From assembly GCA_964391995.1 (NCBI GenBank), contig CAYMOM010000136.1, forward strand, positions 1 to 5,206: a DNA stretch of 5,206 nt, read 5' to 3'. Positions 1 to 5,171 of this stretch are shown here, in pieces. The notes beneath the pieces are model-generated. The model was not told where the DNA came from and searched no databases. It worked only from the letters and a program-made list of their open reading frames with translations. Position numbers and translations under genes: made by a program. The first letter of the stretch is position 1. Every line of letters starts with the position of its first letter. This DNA comes from UBA11524 sp964391995 (GTDB lineage: Bacteria; Bacillota; Clostridia; Christensenellales; Aristaeellaceae).

Positions 1-7
1 CAATCCC

Positions 8-242
8 GTGGGAGCAACCCACCCCCGGGGATTTGTCCCGGCCTGCAACCTTGTTAAGGAGTGCCGGCCCTTTGGGCCATGTGGCATTCCCCCATCAGAC
101 GACCTTAGGAGTCAGCCGCCTGAGCGCCCCTGCGCCTGGTGAAAGCAAGCGCAGAGAAACGCCTCCATCCGCTATGGAAGGTGCGGATAGATGCGCCTTG
201 CATGTTGTTCCGGCAGACACGGTGGAACACGCGCAGACATGC
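8..242 (+). ncRNA. Candidate structured RNA of unknown class
   Basis: No credible protein fits here, but the + strand carries seven consecutive stem-loops. They are: GTGGG 8-12 with CCCAC 18-22; CCGGG 25-29 with CCCGG 37-41; an 8-pair stem 58-65/83-90 (one G-U pair) enclosing GGCCC-TTT-GGGCC 66-78; TCAG 112-115 with CTGA 120-123; CTGCGC 130-135 with GCGCAG 149-154; CCTCCAT 162-168 with ATGGAAGG 174-181 (one bulged A); and GCATGT 200-205 with ACATGC 237-242, which encloses TGTTCC 206-211 with GGAACA 224-229. GC-rich DNA forms chance stems, but the 58-90 and 200-242 structures are long and nested. I compared it from memory with tmRNA, RNase P RNA, SRP RNA, T-box and common riboswitch cores and found no signature. 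A divergent 6S or raiA-type RNA is not ruled out. The RNA may begin before base 1. Its promoter is not visible and its 3' end is uncertain. The function is unknown. Confidence 0.4.
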
Positions 243-316
243 GCATGCAGCCGCCCACCGCATAGGCCCACTCATGAACCATTACATTTTACCACATACC
301 TTGCAAGTTGTAAATC

Positions 317-360
317 ACTTTTTCCGAAAAATAAAAAAAGTTTTTTGCCGTTTTTCTGCC
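317..360. other. A/T-tract block upstream of the uvrC promoter
   Basis: This short stretch departs sharply from the GC-rich surroundings. It has TTTTT 319-323, AAAAA 327-331, seven A at 333-339, six T at 341-346 and five T at 351-355. The T and A runs form weak self-complementary pairs without a GC-rich stem. It could be a curved, UP-like element that aids RNA polymerase at the promoter starting at 368. It could equally be a diffuse end point for transcription arriving from the structured region upstream. The rest of 243-367 shows no gene and no clear terminator. Confidence 0.35.
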
Positions 361-367
361 TGTTCCC

Positions 368-396
368 TTGCGGCATCAGGCCTAAATGCCTATAAT
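368..396 (+). promoter_or_regulatory. Sigma-A type promoter of uvrC
   Basis: The -35 hexamer TTGCGG (368-373) is separated by exactly 17 bases from a perfect -10 hexamer TATAAT (391-396). Transcription should begin near 402-404, giving a very short leader of about 20 bases before the GTG start at 424. A/T tracts lie just upstream of the -35. No operator or SOS (LexA/DinR) box was evident around it. The promoter also argues that the open frame upstream of 424 is not translated as part of UvrC. Confidence 0.8.
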
Positions 397-410
397 ATTG
401 AAGGAGAAAA

Positions 411-415
411 GGAGG
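411..415 (+). promoter_or_regulatory. Ribosome binding site that fixes the uvrC GTG start
   Basis: A perfect GGAGG lies 8 bases before GTG at 424. A second partial site (AAGGAG, 401-406) lies just upstream. This decides the start codon against the far-upstream in-frame ATG at 139. Confidence 0.85.
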
Positions 416-423
416 TGCTGCCC

Positions 424-2310
424 GTGGCGAAGATCAACTGGGGCGAAAGGCTGGAGCGGAAAATCGCCCTCTTGCCGGAAAGTCCCGGCTGCTACCTGAT
501 GAAGGATGCCGGCGGCACCATTATCTATGTGGGCAAAGCCGTGAACCTGAAAAACCGCGTCCGCTCCTATTTCCGTGATACCTATCACACGCCCAAGGTG
601 GCGGCCATGATTTCCCACATTGCGGATTTTGATGTGCTCCTGTGCGACACCAACCTGGAGGCCCTGTGCCTGGAGTGCAACCTGATCAAGCACCATAAGC
701 CCTACTACAACATCCTGCTGAAGGATGACAAGCACTACCCCTATCTCCGGGTGGATTTGAAGGAGCCTTTTCCCCGGCTGACACTGGCCCGCCGCATGGA
801 GAAGGACGGCGCAAAGTACTTCGGGCCATACATCGGCGCAACGGCTGTCAAGCAGGTGATTGATGCCGTGCGCGGGGTGTTCCCCCTGCGCACATGCAAG
901 CAGACCCTGCCCCTGAAAGCACCCCGCAGGCCCTGCATCAATTACGATATTGGGCGCTGCATGGCGCCCTGTGCCGGCAAGTGCACCCAGGAAGCCTACT
1001 GGGACATGCTGGACGGGGTGCTGTCCTTCCTGAATGGTGATTACAAGCAGGTAGTGGACAAGCTGCAGCGGGACATGATGCAGGCTGCCGAAAAAATGCA
1101 GTACGAGCGGGCCGCCCTCCTGCGGGACAAGATCCGCGATGTACAAGGGCTGATGGAGCGGCAGATCGCCATCCAGACCGAGCAGGCCGAGCAGGACATT
1201 ATCGCCCTAGCCCAGGACGGCATGGACGCCATGGTGCAGATTGTGTACGTCCGCGGCGGACGCATGCTGGGGGGCGAGCACTTTTCCCTGCCCCAGGAGG
1301 GCAGCGAGGAGCCCGGCGAAGTGCTTGCCTCCTTCCTGACCCAGTACTATGAGGACGGCAACCTGGTTCCCCGGCATGTGCTGTGCCAGGCCTTGCCGGA
1401 GGGCGCAGCCGAGCAGCTGGAGCAGTGGCTCCGCCAGCAGAAGGGCGCCGCCGTCAGCCTGCGCACACCCCAGCGTGGTGAAAAGCACGACCTGGTGCTC
1501 CTTGCCGCCAAGAACGCCGCCGATGCCCTGGAAAAGCGCAACGCCCGGGAAGCCATCAGGGAGGAGCGCACCGTGGGCGCTGCCGCCGCCCTGGGAAAGA
1601 TTGTGGGCATGGACAAGCCGCCCCGGCGCATTGAAGGCTACGATATTTCCAACACCCAGGGTGTTCTCAGCGTGGCCTCCATGGTGGTGTTCATCGATGG
1701 CGTTCCCGCCAAGAAGGAATACCGCCATTTCCGCATCAAGACTGTAGAAGGCGCCAACGATTTCGCCTCCATGAACGAGGTGCTCACCCGGCGCTTCACC
1801 CACGGCCTGGAGGAAAAGGCCCAGCGGGAAGCGGAGGGCCTTTCCCCCATTGGCGGGAAATTCAGCGACTTGCCGGATCTGATTCTGATCGACGGTGGCC
1901 CGCAGCAGCTGCGCTTTGCCCAGGACGCGCTGTCTGCCCTGGGGGTTTCCGTGCCCATGTTTGGCCTGGCAGAGGTGGGCGAGCGCATCTTCCTTCCCGG
2001 GCAGGAGGAGCCCATCCGCCTGGACTTCCACGCCCCAGAACTGCACCTGGTACAGCGCATCCGTGACGAGGCCCACCGCTTTGGCATCACCCACCACCGG
2101 GCGCTACGTGGCAAGGCCTTCGTCCACAGCCAGCTGGAGGACATTCCCGGCATTGGCCCCAAGCGCCGCAAAGCGCTGCTGACCCGCTTCGGCTCCCTGA
2201 AAGCCATCCGCGCCGCCACCGAAGAAGAACTGCTGTCCACCCCCGGCATCAGCAAACCCGCCGCCGAGGCCATACTGGCCTGGGCCAGAGACACCGCCAG
2301 GAAAAACTAA
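424..2310 (+). CDS. uvrC: UvrABC excinuclease subunit C
   Basis: The protein makes the two incisions flanking a DNA lesion in nucleotide excision repair, acting in the cytosol after UvrA-UvrB damage recognition. It is 628 residues, close to the usual 600-620. The N-terminal GIY-YIG nuclease (about 18-96) makes the 3' cut; likely catalytic residues are Y24, Y35, K38, R45, Y49, E84 and N96. Cysteines C158, C171, C179 and C183 match the iron-sulfur ligands reported for E. coli UvrC. A UvrB-binding UVR motif spans about 205-242. The RNase H-like domain (about 385-555) makes the 5' cut, with D407, D490, H541 and D548 in the expected spacing. Two helix-hairpin-helix motifs (about 570-620) bind DNA. 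GTG at 424 is chosen because a perfect promoter and GGAGG sit directly before it. Starting at ATG 139 would add 95 residues rich in His, Arg and Cys with no UvrC similarity. The gene has its own promoter and terminator and appears monocistronic. Confidence 0.97.
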   Translation: MAKINWGERLERKIALLPESPGCYLMKDAGGTIIYVGKAVNLKNRVRSYFRDTYHTPKVAAMISHIADFDVLLCDTNLEALCLECNLIKHHKPYYNILLKDDKHYPYLRVDLKEPFPRLTLARRMEKDGAKYFGPYIGATAVKQVIDAVRGVFPLRTCKQTLPLKAPRRPCINYDIGRCMAPCAGKCTQEAYWDMLDGVLSFLNGDYKQVVDKLQRDMMQAAEKMQYERAALLRDKIRDVQGLMERQIAIQTEQAEQDIIALAQDGMDAMVQIVYVRGGRMLGGEHFSLPQEGSEEPGEVLASFLTQYYEDGNLVPRHVLCQALPEGAAEQLEQWLRQQKGAAVSLRTPQRGEKHDLVLLAAKNAADALEKRNAREAIREERTVGAAAALGKIVGMDKPPRRIEGYDISNTQGVLSVASMVVFIDGVPAKKEYRHFRIKTVEGANDFASMNEVLTRRFTHGLEEKAQREAEGLSPIGGKFSDLPDLILIDGGPQQLRFAQDALSALGVSVPMFGLAEVGERIFLPGQEEPIRLDFHAPELHLVQRIRDEAHRFGITHHRALRGKAFVHSQLEDIPGIGPKRRKALLTRFGSLKAIRAATEEELLSTPGISKPAAEAILAWARDTARKN

Positions 2311-2313
2311 CGC

Positions 2314-2346
2314 AAAAGGCCCTCCAGCACCTCCCGGAGGTTTTTT
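2314..2346 (+). terminator. Intrinsic terminator after uvrC
   Basis: Four bases after the uvrC stop, CCTCC (2321-2325) pairs with GGAGG (2336-2340), followed directly by six T (2341-2346). The four A at 2314-2317 can pair with the T run and lengthen the stem. An alternative tight stem ACCTC/GAGGT around 2329-2341 uses the same T run. Either form should separate uvrC from the next gene. Confidence 0.8.
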
Positions 2347-2356
2347 GACGGTCTGT

Positions 2357-2373
2357 GGGGCGAAGACCCTTTT
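2357..2373 (+). other. Short stem with T run, possible secondary terminator
   Basis: GGG and CCC flank a GCGAAGA loop, followed by four T. Its reverse strand reads GGGTCTTCG, the same loop motif seen at 4971-4979 near the 3' repeats. It is only three or four pairs, so a terminator role is doubtful; it may be a decayed piece of the repeat family. Confidence 0.2.
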
Positions 2374-2408
2374 GCTTATTTGGGGGTGCATTTCTGGCAT
2401 AATTCCGC

Positions 2409-2414
2409 TATAAT
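2409..2414 (+). promoter_or_regulatory. -10 box for the SH3b-protein gene
   Basis: A perfect TATAAT lies 20 bases before the ATG at 2434, downstream of the uvrC terminator, so an independent promoter is expected here. No good -35 is found 16-18 bases upstream (bases 2386-2392 match poorly). The promoter may therefore be weak, depend on an activator, or use another -10 such as CATAAT at 2398-2403. Confidence 0.5.
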
Positions 2415-2420
2415 GGTAGG

Positions 2421-2425
2421 GGAGG
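2421..2425 (+). promoter_or_regulatory. Ribosome binding site that fixes the ATG at 2434
   Basis: GGAGG sits 8 bases before ATG 2434. The alternative in-frame ATG codons at 2380 and 2413 lie upstream of this site; 2413 overlaps the -10 box, so neither can be the start if the promoter is real. The start at 2434 also gives a clean signal peptide. Confidence 0.85.
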
Positions 2426-2433
2426 CGATACGA

Positions 2434-3390
2434 ATGAACTGGAAAAGGCTTGCATGTCTGCTGGTTGGTACGGTGCTGCTGGCATCTTCGGCGCTGGCGG
2501 ATGAGGCGATCATTGATGGCATAACCTCGGATCGGGTACACCTGCGGCAGGAACGCTCGGCAGATTCCGCATCACTGGGACTCTTCTTTACAGGTACAAG
2601 GGTATTGTGCGAATCGGCGCCCGTGGGCCAGTGGGTGGCGGTGACCATCGGTGCGCAGACCGGATACATCAGGGCGGACTACCTGCTGCGGGGCAGCATG
2701 GGCAGCGCATCGGTGGCGGAAAAAACCGCCAAGGCCCTGAACAGCACCTTTTTATGGCAGAGGCCGGAGCCTGCATCTTCGGTGATAGGGTCAGCCAATG
2801 CCGGCGACACCCTGGTACTGCTGGGCGAAACCCATGACGGCTGGTATTATGTGCGGGCGAATGGCACCTATGGGTACGTCCCCTGTGATGTGATTGAAGG
2901 GAAGGCTGCCACGGCCCAGGTGATGCCCTTCACCCAAGAAACTGCGTGGGTGTTCAGCAGCGGTGCCGGGGCGTGGGCTACCTCCATGGTCATTGAGCCG
3001 GATGGCAGCTTTTCAGGCAACTTTGCCGATGCAGACCTGGGGGACATGGGCATGAACTATGCCAATGGCACCCACTACACCTGCTATTTCAGCGGCCGGC
3101 TGAGCCAGCCGGTGCAGGTGAGCAGCCTGTGCTATCAGATGACGGTGGAGCAGCTGACCTGGGACATGGAGCCAGATACCGTGTGGTTTGAGGATGGTGT
3201 GCGCTACATCAGCACGCTGCCCTATGGCCTGACCCAGGGGGATGTGCTGACCCTGTACCTGCCTGGCTCTGCTGTGAATGGCATGACGGAGGAGGAAATC
3301 AGCTGGGTTTCCCCCAGCCTGGACAACGGCTTTGTACTGACGCCGGTGCTGATCAACGAATCCCAGGGCGTGGGCTTTTGCCAGTATTGA
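2434..3390 (+). CDS. Secreted protein with two SH3b domains and an uncharacterised C-terminal domain
   Basis: The protein has 318 residues. Residues 1-22 form a signal peptide: a positive start (MNWKR), a hydrophobic core and an ALA site before DEA, so export by Sec and signal peptidase I is expected; no lipobox cysteine is seen. The first bacterial SH3-like domain covers about 28-86 (VHLRQERSADS, GYIRADYLL) and a second, more divergent one about 100-155 (FLWQRPEPAS, GWYYVRANGTYGYVP). SH3b domains usually bind cell-wall peptides or mediate surface contacts. Residues about 168-318 form a separate acidic, aromatic-rich domain (GAGAWAT, PDGSFSGNF, DLGDMG, NGTHY). From memory I associate it with secreted proteins of gut Clostridia, with no known activity. 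No catalytic motif is evident, so a wall-associated binding or accessory role is inferred. It has its own promoter and is separated from uvrC by a terminator. I do not recognise a gene name. Confidence 0.88.
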   Translation: MNWKRLACLLVGTVLLASSALADEAIIDGITSDRVHLRQERSADSASLGLFFTGTRVLCESAPVGQWVAVTIGAQTGYIRADYLLRGSMGSASVAEKTAKALNSTFLWQRPEPASSVIGSANAGDTLVLLGETHDGWYYVRANGTYGYVPCDVIEGKAATAQVMPFTQETAWVFSSGAGAWATSMVIEPDGSFSGNFADADLGDMGMNYANGTHYTCYFSGRLSQPVQVSSLCYQMTVEQLTWDMEPDTVWFEDGVRYISTLPYGLTQGDVLTLYLPGSAVNGMTEEEISWVSPSLDNGFVLTPVLINESQGVGFCQY

Positions 3391-3435
3391 TGTGTTCATG
3401 AGCAGTTCATCCGCATATGGGATGATGAAGACGGA

Positions 3436-3441
3436 TACAAT
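3436..3441 (+). promoter_or_regulatory. Possible -10 box for the peptidase gene
   Basis: TACAAT occurs 20 bases before ATG 3462 in the 71-base gap after the SH3b gene. No recognisable -35 stands at the right distance. No intrinsic terminator is visible between 3391 and 3461, so read-through from the SH3b gene is equally possible. A weak stem ATCCG 3409-3413 with CGGAT 3432-3436 also lies here. Confidence 0.3.
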
Positions 3442-3451
3442 AACCCATGCA

Positions 3452-3456
3452 GGAGG
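3452..3456 (+). promoter_or_regulatory. Ribosome binding site that fixes the ATG at 3462
   Basis: GGAGG lies 5 bases before ATG 3462. The earlier in-frame ATG at 3447 precedes this site and would place it inside the coding region, so 3462 is preferred. The spacing is at the short end. Confidence 0.75.
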
Positions 3457-3461
3457 ATGCC

Positions 3462-4148
3462 ATGCTTTACTATGACTGGACTTATTTGCTGATCATCCCC
3501 GGCCTGCTGCTGGGCCTGTGGGCGCAGCACCGGGTGAACAGCGCCTATCGGCAGTATTCCCGGGTCAGCACCCGGCTGGGCATGTCTGCCAGCCAGGCCG
3601 TGCAGGAGCTTTTGCGCCGCAACGGTAACAGCGCCGTGCGGGTGGGGCGGATCAGCGGCGAGCTGACCGACCACTACGACCCGGCAAAAGAAGTGCTGAA
3701 CCTTTCCCAGGGCGTGTATGATTCCACCAGCGTGGCGGCCCTGGGCATTGCGGCCCACGAGGCCGGGCATGCCATGCAGAAGATGGAAGGTTACGGGCCG
3801 CTGAAGCTGCGCACCGCTGCTGTGCCGGTGGTGAACCTGGGCTCCAGTGCATCCACGCCGCTGTTCATGCTGGGGCTGATCTTCTCCTGGCAGCCGCTGG
3901 TGTACATCGGCATTGCATTGTTCAGCCTGTCGGTACTGTTTGCGCTGGTGACCCTGCCGGTGGAGTTTGATGCCAGCCGCCGGGCCATCCGCATGCTGAC
4001 GGAAGGCGGCTATGTGACCGAACAGGAGCGCAGCGGGGTGAAGGCTGTGCTCAGCGCCGCAGCACTGACCTATGTGGCTTCTGCGGTAACAAGTCTACTG
4101 TCCCTTTTGCGGCTGGTGCTGATTGCCCGCTCCCGGGACAGGGACTGA
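3462..4148 (+). CDS. yugP: YugP-family membrane zinc metallopeptidase (Zn_peptidase_2)
   Basis: This is a predicted membrane-embedded zinc peptidase of 228 residues, close to B. subtilis YugP. A first membrane segment covers about 5-22. The soluble part follows with the family pattern GxLTDHYDP (66-74) and LSQGVYDSTSVAALGIAAHE. The zinc site HEAGH lies at 99-103 (H99, E100, H103), and LPVEFDASRRA (165-175) probably supplies the third ligand, E168, as in related Ste24/HtpX-like gluzincins. Further membrane segments lie at about 119-143, 145-167 and 193-222. The natural substrate is not known to me; membrane-protein turnover is a guess. The ATG at 3462 is chosen from its ribosome binding site. 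The DUF5131 gene follows 24 bases after the stop with no terminator, so the two are probably one operon, though a shared function is unproven. Confidence 0.94.
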   Translation: MLYYDWTYLLIIPGLLLGLWAQHRVNSAYRQYSRVSTRLGMSASQAVQELLRRNGNSAVRVGRISGELTDHYDPAKEVLNLSQGVYDSTSVAALGIAAHEAGHAMQKMEGYGPLKLRTAAVPVVNLGSSASTPLFMLGLIFSWQPLVYIGIALFSLSVLFALVTLPVEFDASRRAIRMLTEGGYVTEQERSGVKAVLSAAALTYVASAVTSLLSLLRLVLIARSRDRD

Positions 4149-4161
4149 GGGACGAAAGAGT

Positions 4162-4165
4162 GAGG
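4162..4165 (+). promoter_or_regulatory. Weak ribosome binding site before the DUF5131 gene
   Basis: GAGG lies 7 bases before ATG 4173. It sits within GAGGCGATAC (4162-4171), identical to the ten bases at 2422-2431 before the SH3b gene. The site is weaker than the GGAGG of the other three genes, which may lower translation of the second gene of the pair. Confidence 0.55.
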
Positions 4166-4172
4166 CGATACC

Positions 4173-4931
4173 ATGCAAAACGAGGAAATCGAAAAAGCCA
4201 TTGCCTGGAACCCCTGGCACGGCTGCAAGCGGGTCAGCCCGGGGTGCAAGAACTGCTTTGTGTACAAAATGGACAAGCGCTATGGCCGGGACACCACCGT
4301 GATTGCCAAGGGTAAGACCACCTATGAATTGAAGGACAAGGATGTGCCCATGCACTCCCTGGTGAAGCTGTGCTTCTCCTCCGACTTCTTCATTGAGGAG
4401 GCGGATGAATGGCGGGCTGGCTGCTGGGATTTCATCCGCCACAGACCGGACTGCATTTTTGTCACCACCACCAAAAGGCCGGAGCGCATCAAGGATTGCG
4501 TGCCGCCGGACTGGGGCGAGGGCTGGGACAACCTGCACCTAAGCATTTCCATTGAGAATCAGGAAATGGCGGACATTCGCCTGCCCCATTTTCTTGCAGC
4601 GCCGCTGAAGCACCGGGAGGTGTTCTGCTCGCCGCTGATCGGCCCCATGTCCCTGGGAAAATACTTGGACACCGGGCTGGTCAAGTGCGTGAACGTGGGC
4701 GGTGAAATGGCTCCCAAGGCCGATGTGCGGCCCATCCGCTACGAGTGGGTGAAGGCCCTGTACCTGGAGGCAAAAGAGCGGGGTATTGAGTTTTACTTCC
4801 ACCAGTGCGGCTCCATGTTCCTCAAAGACAGCGTGAACATTGGCAAGTGGAACCTGAACGACCAGATCAAGCAGGCAGAAGAAATCCAGCACGAGCTGGA
4901 GGAAACCTGCGGAAAAATACAGATTGTGTAA
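4173..4931 (+). CDS. DUF5131 (phage Gp37/Gp68-like) three-cysteine protein
   Basis: This is a soluble protein of 252 residues, with no signal peptide or membrane segment. Family marks appear in order: WNPWHGC (12-18) with C18, C25 and C28 in a C-x6-C-x2-C arrangement; SSDFF (69-73); VTTTKRPER (97-105); SISIENQ (124-130); VGGE (175-178) with the RP of DVRPIRYEWV (184-193); and FYFHQCG (207-213), where relatives usually have FFFKQWG. The three cysteines resemble a radical-SAM-like iron-sulfur site, which is why relatives are called three-Cys-motif proteins, but the reaction and substrate are unknown. Some relatives occur in phages or beside a tcmP partner gene. No tcmP is in this window; the downstream DNA is non-coding. 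The C-terminal tail (about 226-250) is charged and probably helical. It follows the YugP-like gene by 24 bases and shares its transcript by inference. GC content and codon style match its neighbours, with no sign of recent transfer. Confidence 0.88.
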   Translation: MQNEEIEKAIAWNPWHGCKRVSPGCKNCFVYKMDKRYGRDTTVIAKGKTTYELKDKDVPMHSLVKLCFSSDFFIEEADEWRAGCWDFIRHRPDCIFVTTTKRPERIKDCVPPDWGEGWDNLHLSISIENQEMADIRLPHFLAAPLKHREVFCSPLIGPMSLGKYLDTGLVKCVNVGGEMAPKADVRPIRYEWVKALYLEAKERGIEFYFHQCGSMFLKDSVNIGKWNLNDQIKQAEEIQHELEETCGKIQIV

Positions 4932-4936
4932 ACGAA

Positions 4937-4983
4937 AGACCCTCCGCGCGCGGAGAGCCTCAGACCGCAGGGGTCTTCGACCC
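4937..4983 (+). promoter_or_regulatory. Mutually exclusive hairpins just after the DUF5131 stop
   Basis: AGACCC (4937-4942) can pair with GGGTCT (4971-4976) and enclose a perfect palindrome at 4942-4955 (CTCCGCG/CGCGGAG). Alternatively GGGTC (4971-4975) pairs with GACCC (4979-4983) across a TTC loop. Both cannot form together. Only a weak T-rich stretch (ATTCTT) follows, so this is at best a poor terminator. It may be transcript-end protection or simply the left edge of the repeat family. Confidence 0.35.
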
Positions 4984-5024
4984 ATTCTTCCGCCGCAGAT
5001 GACCCTCAGCAATGTCCGTCCCCG
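4975..5024 (+). repeat. 50-base interspersed repeat, copy 1
   Basis: The unit begins CTTCGACCCA, carries the core CCGCCGCAG (4992-5000) and ends AGCAATGTCCGTCCCCG. It matches copy 3 at 46 of 50 positions and copy 2 at 41 of 50, without gaps. Similarity to copy 2 extends a few bases to the left (CCGCAGGGG). This is a non-coding repeat; its function is unknown. Confidence 0.85.
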
Positions 5025-5070
5025 CGTGAGAAGGTGTGAACATAATGACAAAAAAGAAACACCTCGCACG
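5025..5070 (+). repeat. Long imperfect hairpin between repeat copies 1 and 2
   Basis: CGTG at 5025-5028 pairs with CACG at 5067-5070, and AGGTGT at 5032-5037 pairs with ACACCT at 5059-5064. Between them are a G-C pair (5030/5065), an A·G mismatch (5029/5066) and a bulged A at 5031. That makes 11 pairs around an A-rich loop (5038-5058). No T run follows, so it is not a terminator. It fills most of the gap between copies 1 and 2. Confidence 0.5.
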
Positions 5071-5100
5071 AGATGCTTCTATCTGGAATCCGGCAGGGGG

Positions 5101-5150
5101 CTTCGACCCACCTTTCCGCCGCAGTTGGCATTTAGCAATGACCGTCCCCG
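5101..5150 (+). repeat. 50-base interspersed repeat, copy 2
   Basis: This is the most divergent copy (41 of 50 to copy 1). It keeps CTTCGACCCA, CCGCCGCAG and AGCAATG followed by CCGTCCCCG. Changes cluster in the middle (TTGGCATTT against ATGACCCTC). It lies 126 bases after copy 1 and 56 bases before copy 3. Confidence 0.85.
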
Positions 5151-5157
5151 CGGGGAC
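5144..5157. repeat. Perfect 14-base palindrome joining copies 2 and 3
   Basis: GTCCCCG (5144-5150) is followed at once by its reverse complement CGGGGAC (5151-5157). The palindrome joins the tail of copy 2 to the head of copy 3. It could act as DNA (a protein or cleavage site) or as a tight RNA hairpin. Confidence 0.7.
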
Positions 5158-5171
5158 TTCGTCCCTTTTTT
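5152..5171 (+). terminator. Terminator-like stem at the start of copy 3
   Basis: GGGAC (5153-5157), a TTC loop (5158-5160) and GTCCC (5161-5165) are followed directly by six T (5166-5171). The form is that of an intrinsic terminator on the + strand and it is the best candidate end for the peptidase-DUF5131 transcript, although 220 bases downstream. It competes with the 5144-5157 palindrome for the same GGGGAC. Confidence 0.55.

Noticed and set aside
8..242. tmRNA, RNase P RNA, SRP RNA, T-box or hammerhead ribozyme
   Set aside because: The signature bases I know for each (for example GAAAGTCC of RNase P, GGTGG-ACCGCG of T-boxes, CTGANGA of hammerheads, the SRP tetraloop region) are absent on both strands. 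The GAAGGTGCGGATAGATGCGCC stretch only superficially resembles an RNase P segment.
33..395. Open frame of 120 codons on the + strand before uvrC
   Set aside because: It overlaps the structured region and the uvrC promoter, lacks a ribosome binding site, and its product is Pro/His/Arg/Cys-rich without domain character.
382..1146. Minus-strand open frame of 254 codons opposite the uvrC start
   Set aside because: It overlaps the uvrC promoter and GIY-YIG domain and has a low-complexity, His/Gln/Val-rich product. It is a shadow frame.
1207..2097. Long minus-strand open frame opposite uvrC (296 codons)
   Set aside because: It is a shadow of GC-rich uvrC. It shows no domain, ribosome binding site or promoter, and uvrC is unmistakable on the other strand.
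2345..2350. TTGACG as a -35 box for the SH3b gene
   Set aside because: It overlaps the uvrC terminator T run, and no -10 lies 16-18 bases downstream. The TATAAT at 2409 is too far away.
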